Shown piece after piece: positions 55,010 to 64,000 of a stretch of DNA of 64,000 nucleotides. Each line of letters opens with the position of its first letter. The first letter of the stretch is position 1. Location: positions 73,435,452-73,499,451 of the forward strand of contig OZ018329.1 in NCBI GenBank assembly GCA_963969495.1, read 5' to 3'. The position numbers and the translations under genes were made by a program. Below the pieces are notes generated by a model, which did not search any database, was not told the origin of the DNA, and saw nothing but the letters and a program-made list of their open reading frames with translations. The stretch is from Ceratothoa steindachneri. Its lineage: Eukaryota > Arthropoda > Malacostraca > Isopoda > Cymothoidae.

Positions 55010-57200
55010 TCACTGATAATTCTCACTGACAAAATAATAACAATAATGATAGGGAAGACCTGTAACCAAATACAATTTTGGCATATTGAATACTTTATCA
55101 ATTTCTTTCTGAGGAAAACTAGATTTAATTCTGCTGCCTCCTCTTAGTGTAGGACAACTCATGACAGTTAATATATGATGTCCTGGCACTGCACATGAAT
55201 CTTTATTTGATGGATGATGATATGCACTTGCTCCTGATGACCCAGATGGATGTAAAAAGTTCACTTGTGTAATCATCAAACTCCTCACAATATTCCTCCA
55301 CAATTCCATACCAAACTTGCCCATCATAAATGTAGCTAATGTACTCTCCTGGTCTGACACATTTTAGGATATGACTTTCCTTATTCTTTTCTTTTCTTTT
55401 CCCCAATGCCACTTGAAATGAGATCTACCATCAGTTCTTCCTTGTTTATGAGAACAAATCTATGATATGTCCGAGTTCCCAGAATAGCCCTACTGTCTTT
55501 GAATTGGTGTTCTAACTGTTGTTGTGCATCTTTCAAATCAGATGTAGTTATAAAGAAAAGTTTTATTGTCTTGCTCAAGTTTTCTTCACAAAACTGAAAC
55601 ATATCTTCTGCTGTAAGAATTTCATTCTCTATAGTTCTCTGCAAACTGGCATGAGCAGTAGCTCTCTTTACTGTTCCCCCAATCCCATTACATGCATTTG
55701 TGCCATGGATGTAGCAAAGAAGTGCCATTCACAAGACAAACCCAAATCCTCTTCATGGTAACAGATTTGTGAAGTTGTATTTGTGTTCTTATATTGGCCA
55801 GCGCATCTATCCAAAAAATAGTACACATTCTTCAGTTGTGGGCATCTGAATTTAATATAGTTCATAAGCTTTATTATAAATGAGTAAACCATTATAGTGT
55901 TGTGTTTTAGTGGTAGAGATAAGAAACAGACACTAAAATGGTTAAGTTTCTGGTCTGCAGATGATCTATAATAGATGACAAAAGGGTGAACTCTACATTG
56001 TGAATTGTCCCAGTGTAATCCTTGGGCAGCAAATTTGGAAAATTGTATTTGGGGATTCTTTTTTTATCATTTTTATATAGTTCAAATAACTTAAATTCCC
56101 AAGGACTAGTAATTTTTGCACCTTCAGCACCTTTCACACAATCCTTTTTGCCAGGATACGACTAACTTCATCTGACTCAGAATCTTCTGACTATATCTTT
56201 GTATTTTTCAGATATCACTTTTCCTTTGCTCATTATTGGAATCTTTGGAAGGATTCCAAATTCTGATTTTAGTGAATGGCCTTTTTTCACCATATATGTT
56301 GTAGTTTGAAATAAACTAGCAGTTTTTTTCAATTGTGTATGGGGAGAGTTAATATTTGTACTGTAGTTTGTGATTATGACATTTGCTCTCCAGGAATGAC
56401 TGTTTCAATTCATTCATTAATGTTTCTAGATGTTTTTTTCAGATTGTGTTTCAGGTTTTGAAGCATCACTTACCCCTTTGCTAATATGAACACCATAACT
56501 GACTTCTAGCCTCTTCTTCAAGTATTTCTGGGCATCTGATAGCTTACCACAAGCTTTGCGCTTTTTCTGGCTCAATGACAACCCTTCTGAAAAGAACCAA
56601 AAAAGAATATATTTAAATTATTATACAGAGCAAAATTTGCATTTTGTGTAGACTAAATGCATCAGTAAAGAATAATTCCTTCAAAGTAAAAGCTTGCCAA
56701 TTATCAATTTTGTTTTATACAGTACCTTAAATTCTATTAAATGGGCAATATAGATCAAACCACCTTTCTGGTGAAATATAAAATATATTATCTTAGTACT
56801 TACTTTTTTTTGACTGGTGTTTGGTCCAAAAGTGCTAGAACTGGTTCAATTGAAATTGAAGGATTTTCTTCAACCAAGCAATCACTGTCCAGATCTCGAA
56901 CTAAAGATATGTTACTCAAATCACTGATTGAAGATGATTCAATTGAATCTTGCTCAGTCTCATTGTCTTCATTGGTTCTAAGTATTGTGGGATTTTTTAT
57001 TATTATTAGTGTCAACAGTTTACACAAGTCTTTTTTCAATCTTCCAGCACATTTTTCAATAAGCACACCAGTCACTTTTCTAAGATTAATTGTTATGCGC
57101 TTCTTGTGTTTTTCAGTAGGGTCTTGGCAGGCAGTATTTCAAGTGCCGAACCATTGTATTTTGTTGAATAGGCCTAATAGCCGAGATGTAGATTTCACTA
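55010..57200 (-). pseudogene. Decayed spliced gene of an uncharacterised transposase-like family
   Basis: Exon 1 (minus, about 57200-56804) reads KRITINLRKVTGVLIEKCAG and later LALLDQTPVKKK. A canonical intron lies at 56587-56803: donor AAAGTAAGTACT, acceptor TTCTTTTCAG. Exon 2 reads LSLSQKKRKACGKLSDAQKY, MVKKGHSLKSEFGILPKIP, LDRCAGQYKN, YHEEDLGLSCEWHFFATS and ACNGIGGTVKRATAHASLQR. It ends with FKDSRAILGTRTYHRFVLIN. I recall similar proteins (C-A-x-Q-Y-K-N; WHFFATSHGK; D-G-I-G-G-T-V-K-R) as repeated uncharacterised genes in cnidarians and arthropods, sometimes called cc8K15.2-like. The D/H/D-like pattern suggests a DDE-type nuclease, which is inference. Stops and frameshifts show it is dead. 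Confidence 0.6.
56587..56803 (-). other. Intron of the transposase-like gene
   Basis: 217 bp, GT-AG on the minus strand, joining two coding parts that both resemble the same protein family. The intron means the copy did not arise by reverse transcription of a spliced mRNA. Confidence 0.6.
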
Positions 57201-57549
57201 AGTAATTTCTATAAATTTGTATTTTAAGATGTACAATTAGATGACACTTTTTAGAATATACTTATGCACAATATTTAAATTCTTGATATTCTTTGAGGCT
57301 CATTGAAAAACAATAACAACCTACCACACACACTGCAGGCTGAAACTGTACTAACTTGTAGACTAGGAACTACAACTATCTGTCTTGATTCTGTACAAGT
57401 AGCAACATGTTGCAACAGGATTGCGTAAGCTACATGTTGGCTTTGTCTTCCCCTTTCACTACTTTATATTATTGGCAGTGAATTACAATTTTTATTGAAC
57501 TCTTCGAGTTCAAGATCAAATTGATATAAAAGCTATAAAATTTCAATGA

Positions 57550-60500
57550 ATTAACAAGCAATTTGTAAATATGGTGTTCACTTAAAAGTTAATTACAGGA
57601 AAAATACCAAGATAAACAACCTTTTTTATAGCTGTTTCTAATAGCAAAGAGCTGTACCTTTGTTTTTTATATTAAAAAAAAGGTAATTTTAATTTCTATA
57701 GGTCAAATTAAGAGCTTAAGTCTGAAAAATATGTAGAATTGATGGACAACTTATAAATATGGTGCTCACTTATGTATTACATAGTTATATGAAAACTGCT
57801 AGCATAAAGAAACTTTTTTTTACTTATTCAAATTGCCAAAGCATAGTCCTTCATTTTTCATATAAAATTTTTTCAATTTTGATACCCCAAATGTATGATT
57901 TTTGTATTTTTCAACCTAGAGTTTTAAAACACTCATATTTGGATTCCTTGTCTTTTTCTGATTCTAAATATATATATACTTTTATATAATTATGACCAAT
58001 ATTACCCTAGTTATGGGTTGGCAAATGTTAGTGACCTCGCACGTAACCTCAAAATGCCTGAGGTAATATCTCCTGAACCATTAGTCAGATTGACCTTAAA
58101 ATTTCAGAAATGGGTTCAGGGCCCCAAAACTTCCTATAAACCAAATTTCAGCATAATCTCAGAGATGAGGTGTTAATTTGCAATTTTTCAGTGATAGGGT
58201 TTCTCAGGTTGTTATTCTCTCCGTTCAAGTCAAAAGGCCTATGTGAGTCTGTTACTATTTATTAGGCCCTGAGGGCTTCAGGCACCAATTTTCTAATAAA
58301 TCAGGCAAAGAGTAGAACTACACCCTGTCAGATTTTGATGAAAAGTGGTGTATGAGTAATTTTTGGCTGAAACCACCGTGTCTGAAATTCATTTTTCGTA
58401 AATTAAAAGCAAAGTTTGTGGGGGTGCCCCCCCCCGAAAAAAAATATATATTTTTAGAAAACTTGCGGCTCTGCCCCTAATTTATGAGGTTAAACAAAAG
58501 GCAAACGAACAGACTTTTTGGTGCCTTAAAATTAATTTAAGTCAATATTTTAGTTTGAAGCAATATTGAAAAAGTTACAGTAATCTAAATTTTTAAATGG
58601 GGGGACCCCAAAGTACATGGAAATATTAAAGGGATTAAAAAAAATAATTTAGTTTCTACTTGGCAGATTTTCACCTATTGGCATGGGGATGTTCTGAAAA
58701 GTAACCCTGCAACAATCAAGGGATGACTGCATTGTTTCCAAAATATTGACTTAGAATTCATTAATCAACTTGTTTATGGCACCCTGTTGAAATCCTTACT
58801 AAAATACAAGTAAACAATGTCATAAGTTTTATATCTATCGGCAGTAAATTAGTTAAACATGATTTACTCCTATTAGGGATCACTTAAATTGATTAATGAA
58901 TCTCAACAAGGCTTTACTAGGGGTAAATCAAGTTTGACTAATTTACTGCCAATATAGTTGAGACTTATGACATTATTTACTTGGATTTTAGTAAGGATTT
59001 TGTCAGGGTGCCACACAACTTTTGATAAAAAAGCACATGGGATCGAGGGGAGTATTTTTAGGTGGATTCAGTCATGGCTTAGTGGGAAAATGTTATCAGT
59101 GGGTTTCCTCAGGAGTCAATGTTGTTCTTGATTTATATTAATGATCTTGATGATGGTACTAAAGTAGAATTATAAGGTCTGATGAAATGACCAAACTATC
59201 CCACTAGGCTGAGGAATGGCTAATAAAATTTAACATAAGCAAGAGTAGTGTACGTAGTATAGGTAGGTGCAATCCAGTGAATAATTATAAATAGAATGGG
59301 GGTGTATTAGGAGTTAGAATGTGAAAGAGACAGGTGTCCTGGTAAGGCTAGATCTCCAGCCTAGGAATAGAGATAATAGGGTATTGGGGTTTATTGGGAA
59401 GACTTTAAGTTATAGGACAGCTGATGTCATCCTGAAACTGTACCTGGCATTAGTTAGGCCTCATCTTGACTATACGGTGCACATTTGGGTAAAAAGTTAT
59501 AATAGGCAGGACAGAGGTAAGATTCTTATTCTTAGTGATCAGAAAAGGGCACATAGCAATGGGTTTAAGCTGGATTTAGGAAGGAGATTGGTAGAACTTC
59601 GTATACAAATAGAGATGGATTAATGGAATAGGCTCCCTAGTCCTGTGATTGAAGTGTCCTCCCTGCAGAATTTTAAGAATAAATTGGATAGATTTATGGA
59701 TGAGGATGCTGATGGGAACAGGAGCTGCCTCCTATAAACTATTGATTAACCTTTTGCAGACTTTATTTTCTTATATTCTTATCATAAATAGAAATTTCCA
59801 CACCTTAATTATTGAAAGTGCTATATAGTGTATATCTCATATATACTATAAAGCATTTTTCATATTTAAAAAAGAAAGAAATATATATATATATAAGCAC
59901 CAAATGCATTGTAGCTGTTTATCGGTAGAATTACCGGTTATTTAAAGTTTTAATCCAAGTGGAAAAGGCTATGCCACAGTGCGTTGCTAGAATAAGCTAA
60001 TTATTTGGTTCCTTTCCAGCGGGAAAAACAGCACAAAACCTAACAATGAAATAGCAAAAATTAACCTAAACATTTGGCTCTATTTTTATTTAATAAGAAA
60101 TGTATATATGCAGGGTTATCCTCTTATCTCCACTTCACCCTTTACCGATCACTCACTCCACTGCTTTATTCTCTCAGCCTCCTCTTTGTTGTCACTTTCC
60201 GCTTTTGCATCTTATATCTGTTTCATCCCTTCCACTTATCCTATATATACCCTCTCTCCTCAATTCTCTTTTCATGTTCCTCCTGGCAAGATGTCTATTC
60301 TTTATCCATCTCTGCTACACCTTTTCCCATCTCGCTTGGCCTGTTTTTCTTCAATTCCTTGCCTTGCTGCTTTTTTGATTTCCCATTCAATTTGCTTATA
60401 ATTATATTGCATATCATCCAGGAGTATTATTTGCAATAGATTTTATTTCATTCTTTCCTCGAGCTCTTCAATCTGCTCACTTTCTCATCAATATAATTTT

Positions 60501-60844
60501 CTGTAGCCTCCCCTTTCTCCCATACTGGTTCCCCTTCATTTCACCATTACTAACTCAAGATCAGATTCTATCCCAATTTCTTGATTCACATCAATGCTTA
60601 AATTTCTGCACTTCTAAGTTCTTTAGTAATACCTACTTACTTAAGCTTTTTTGTGTCAGATTTTCTCAAATTTGATTTCTTGATGTTAGACATTTGTAGA
60701 TTTGCTCCCATCTTTTTCTATTATACACCTCATTTCCTTGCACTTCTCACATCGCTATGTCTTCCTCTATATTCTTTTTCCACGTTTTCTTGAACCTACC
60801 TCTTGGCCTTCTTCAATCCACCCACAACACTCTCACCCTACCAA
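57550..60844 (-). repeat. Right arm of the 10.8 kb inverted repeat
   Basis: Partner of 50041-54960. It joins the central part directly to the outer part at about 58625, where the left arm has an extra 1.5 kb. It ends inside RTE-like sequence at CTACCAAG (60837-60844), then IR2 begins. Confidence 0.9.
58780..59740 (+). pseudogene. CR1/L2-group RT C-terminal fragment (copy F, right arm)
   Basis: Inverted duplicate of 51230-52110, slightly better kept around the palm (YINDLDDGTKVE at 59130) and C-terminus (SPVIEVSSLQNFKNKLDRFM at 59640). Confidence 0.8.
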
Positions 60845-60851
60845 GTACGGA

Positions 60852-61325
60852 GGGCGATACCTGCATTGGCTGATGAGCCTGTGCCCCTTCTTATTGGACA
60901 AATACTACTACCACCATCACCCCAGCCTTCAAGTGATAGTCCGTGCCCCTTCTTGTTCCGGTGTTGTTTTGATTGATTTGTTGTGTGGACCTTGTTTGGG
61001 TTGTTGAAATTTGTTCTCTGCACCTGTCATATTTTATTTTGTTTTCGGTTGGTTAAATTGCAATTTGTATAGAATATTTATTTTGAATGCGCACCGTTGT
61101 TTATTTATTTTCTTTGTAAATATAAACTGTAATTATAACTGTATTTTTTTGTAAAGTAAAGGCCTTATATCAAATGGTATCAATTCTTCCTCATGGTTCT
61201 CAAGGTCCATAAATCCTAAGATAAGGTTGGAACGCGGGTTTAGTATTGCTTTCAGCCCGCTACAATATGACCTAGTTTAACATCATCTGCAACTTTGCAA
61301 TCATGCTTAATATAATAGTCTAGAA
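60852..61325 (+). repeat. Left arm of inverted repeat 2; LTR-like end plus primer-binding-like site
   Basis: It matches 63926-63447 in reverse complement for about 475 bp. It reads as the end of an LTR: two ATTGG (inverted CCAAT) boxes near 60865 and 60895, AT-rich centre, ending GGCCTTATATCA at about 61181. Two bases later TGGTATCAATTC stands in the place of a primer-binding site. The last part (from about 61272) is CR1-type RT in minus sense. The LTR reading is an inference. Confidence 0.6.
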
Positions 61326-61560
61326 TCAAAATCATTTATGAAGATAACAAATGTTACAGGACTCAAAACTGACCTCAGATGCATGCCAATAGTTAGTGCC
61401 TTTTTAGAAATAAGTTAAAAATAATAAAATCCAAAAAATTCATTAAACATGAATGCCTTAATCTAAAACCAATTGACTATAAGTTTACCCACAACAAACA
61501 TTAATCTAATGGGCCCCTATTTGTAGGATCACTTTTCTCACCCTTTTAAAAATTTGTTAA
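61272..61560 (-). pseudogene. Degenerate CR1-type RT palm fragment
   Basis: Reading the minus strand from about 61410 gives GMHLRSVLSPVTFVIFINDF and then HDCKVADDVKLGH. These match the 'G-S-V-L-x-P-x-x-F-x-I-x-I-N-D' and 'F-A-D-D-x-K-L-G' blocks, with frameshifts between. Part of it is repeated in the right arm (63455-63508, plus strand). Confidence 0.6.
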
Positions 61561-63446
61561 ATGGTGCAATTTTTTAACTCTAATATGCCTTGGATTCATT
61601 CTATATCTGGAGTCTGGGGATTTCTGAAATTCTTATTTCATCTATATAATCTGAAAGTGTGTGAGCATTTGAGATTGGCAGGACAAACAAGAATGTGACA
61701 TATATTCTAGCATAAATGCCTCAAAAATATTTGGATTTGAGTCATTGATAAAGTTTCTGATTTTTTTTAATAGGCCATCAAAAAGAGAGAAAAAAAAATT
61801 ATCTTATTTAGATATACATAACTGCTTGGGGAGGGGGGTAATTTCATAGTCATTGCTTTATTTACTTTTTTTTTAAGCAACATAGGATGTTGTTTTTGCA
61901 CCCAATATATTTTTTTCAAAAATGGAGATTGCACTGACACTATTCATATTGAGAATTGGTCTAGTTAACTTGCCTCATTTTACTACATTACTAAAATTAG
62001 AAATATTACCCACTTGTATTATAGTGGAATTGTTTGCTTTTACTAATATGCACCGATAGAGATTGCTTTTACCTATGTTCAAGGAGATACATTCAGCAAA
62101 GTTCCAACCAAAAATATTTTAATGAATCATTTGATTATTTACCATTTGATTGAGATCATTTTTGTTTTAAAAATTTAACAATTTCTTCCCTTCAACAATA
62201 GCTCTATCCTCTTTTAAATTTATATTTTGAAAGTTAAAATTGCTACTTGCCTATAACTATAAATCACAGCCTAGCAACATTCCTTAGAAACAAATAACAT
62301 TATTTTAAGCTACAACTAATTTTTTTTTCTTCCAAGCTATAAAAGTTAAAATATGTAGAAACTATATTAACAGTAGAAAAGGTAGAAGATAGAGGGGGAT
62401 GTGGGGGTTGTGTGATCAAATTAGAATGATGATAGATAAGCTTAAATCACTACTTTTCATGCTAATATCATGATTCAAGCAAAAATATTATTGATGTGAA
62501 TACAATAATAATCATAAAATTGTAATCCTAGTTAATGTGCAAACATTATATTCATCCATGTGCATGCATTTAGCCTATAAATTTCCATTAAACAGTAGTC
62601 AGATAAATATCAAAATCGATGCCTAATGATGAAATTATTTTGTGGCTATATTAATTTAAATTGTGATCTAAGGACCACAATTTATAGTCAACTGGATAAC
62701 TAATTGAATATATTCCAATTATTAAGTTGATATTGCATATTTTATACTTAATCTAGGAAGTTTAAGTCAACTTAAAATGTTAAAAAAAAATCTGTATTAG
62801 AATGAATTAGTTTTTTATTCAATCTTTATTAGTTTTCTCTTTCAAGTTTATTCATTAATTTTGATTAGTTAATGCATTATGTATAAATGAGTTTATTCAA
62901 TTCATTTTTCTTACTCAATACAGATTTTCCCTTGTTTTTTAAATGCAATTCAAATAACATTTAATATAGCTTGCTTAAATTATAGTTGTGGGGTATTTTG
63001 TTAAATTGTATAGTAGACAATGCATTCTCATGAAACACTAACATTAGTTTCCTCCAAACATAGACAAAAAAGAAATCCACACAAAACGGGCACACATATA
63101 TCCAAAGACAAAGCACACCATTTAGATTAAACATCCATCAAATCAACAAATACCTTAAAACTAAATCCACTAGTCCAGACCACATATCCAACATCCATCT
63201 CAAGCACTTAAGCAACATATCTAACAGCCATCTTGAGTACCTAGGTAATATATCTAACATCCATCTAAAGCACCTGGACAACACAACAATCTCAGCCATC
63301 ACAGAAATTTGCAGCCACTCCTGGCTTAGCAACAATAGCCCCCTCAATATGAAAACTAGCTGACATCACACCTATACTCAAACCAAACAAACCCCCAACA
63401 CAAGGCAACTCTTACTGCCCATCTCACTTCTGTGCACACTATGAAA
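61561..63446. other. AT-rich spacer between the arms of inverted repeat 2
   Basis: No coding region is recognised over most of it. Near 63355-63450 the plus strand has ITPILKPNKPPTQGN and then SLLCTL-like text, resembling the RT block 'P-I-x-K-x-x-x-x-P-x-x-x-R-P-I-S-L-L', so a LINE fragment adjoins the right arm. Between 63178 and 63275 a unit of about 45 bp (ATATCTAACATCCATCT) is repeated about three times. Confidence 0.5.
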
Positions 63447-63926
63447 ACCTCTTGACTCTTATATTAAGCATGATTGCAAAGTTGCAGATGATGTTAAACT
63501 AGGTCATATTGTAGTGGGCTGAAAGCAACACTAAACCCGTGTTCCAACCTTTTCCTAGGATTTCTGGACCTTGAGAACCATGAGGAAGAATTGATACCAT
63601 TTGATATACAGTCCTTTACTTTATAAAAAAATACAGTTATTATTACAGTTTATATTTACAAACAAAATAAATAAACACCCGTGTGCATTCAAAATAAATA
63701 TATATTCTATACAAATTGCAATTTTCCCAACCGAAAACAAAATAAAATATGACAGGTGCAGAGAACAAATTTCAACAACCCAAACAAGGTCCACACAACG
63801 AATCAATCAAAACAACACCGGAACAAGAAGGGGCACGGACTATCACTTGAAGGCTGGGGTGATGGTGGTAGTAGTATTTGTCCAATAAGAAGGGGCATTG
63901 CTATTCAGCCAATGCAGGTATCGCCC
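63447..63926 (-). repeat. Right arm of inverted repeat 2
   Basis: Partner of 60852-61325. On this side the sequence continues past 63926 into a GC-rich stretch (GGGCTGGGCTGGGCGGAG) to the window end, which reads as more of the same LTR-like unit. CCAAT boxes at about 63880 and 63909 on the plus strand. Confidence 0.6.
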
Positions 63927-64000
63927 CCCGCTTTAGGGCTGGGCTGGGCGGAGCACTCGCCTCGAGGATTTCTCTCACAGTCCGCTGAAGCTTCACTCTT

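Noticed and set aside
50041..60844. Inverted repeat as a foldback sequencing artefact
   Set aside because: Arms differ by substitutions, small indels and a 1.5 kb left-only segment, so they are separate sequences. A scaffold-level error cannot be excluded without reads.
63138..63347. Leu/Trp/Met-rich repeat protein on the minus strand
   Set aside because: Produced by a ~45 bp tandem repeat in three copies; no sign of a gene.

Overview
The window is eukaryotic and almost wholly made of transposable-element (TE) debris. I recognise one host-gene exon, the first coding exon of the CCR4-NOT scaffold CNOT1, at 36877-36978 on the plus strand. An arthropod genome is likely, perhaps a large malacostracan crustacean genome. 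This is inferred from the TE mix (CR1, I-like, RTE, Penelope, Ty3/Gypsy, hAT and mariner), many (TA)n tracts and a first CNOT1 intron that runs at least 27 kb to the window edge. No complete intact gene is visible, and I saw no tRNA, rRNA or CRISPR array.

Layout, 1-10.9 kb: a CR1 reverse-transcriptase (RT) fragment; an inverted truncated Ty3/Gypsy copy (221-2530); a GC-rich Penelope-type terminus; a 1.6 kb solo LTR with a 5 bp target-site duplication (TSD); a second LTR-like region with an internal ~170 bp tandem repeat; a Penelope-like element with RT and GIY-YIG remnants; a hAT 3' end; and a mariner whose two halves face opposite ways. 10.9-17.6 kb: a nearly complete I-superfamily non-LTR retrotransposon (ORF1, then endonuclease, RT, RNase H and zinc finger) flanked by a 13 bp direct repeat.

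17.65-35.37 kb: one Ty3/Gypsy element stretched to 17.7 kb by nested insertions. A solo LTR of the 3.5 kb family sits in its gag-pol region. A CR1 element splits it between RNase H and integrase. That CR1 holds a hAT transposon, which holds two mariners and another CR1 fragment. All three Gypsy LTRs seen here carry a long (TA)n tract at the same place.

35.4-64 kb: the CNOT1 5' region and exon, then its first intron. The intron holds small inverted-repeat elements (37.3-39.2 kb), a CR1 copy (39.3-45.7 kb) broken by another LINE (TSD visible) and by a microsatellite-rich block, a third CR1 copy, an RTE-like LINE, and two large consecutive inverted repeats (50.0-60.8 and 60.85-63.9 kb). The first inverted repeat encloses a decayed spliced gene of an uncharacterised transposase-like family.

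The parts do not form a pathway. The value of the window lies in the insertion history, the long palindromes, the Penelope/ribozyme-like termini and the CNOT1 leader, where short upstream ORFs overlap stop-to-start up to the main ATG. Element boundaries given with 'about' are by-eye alignments between copies inside this window.
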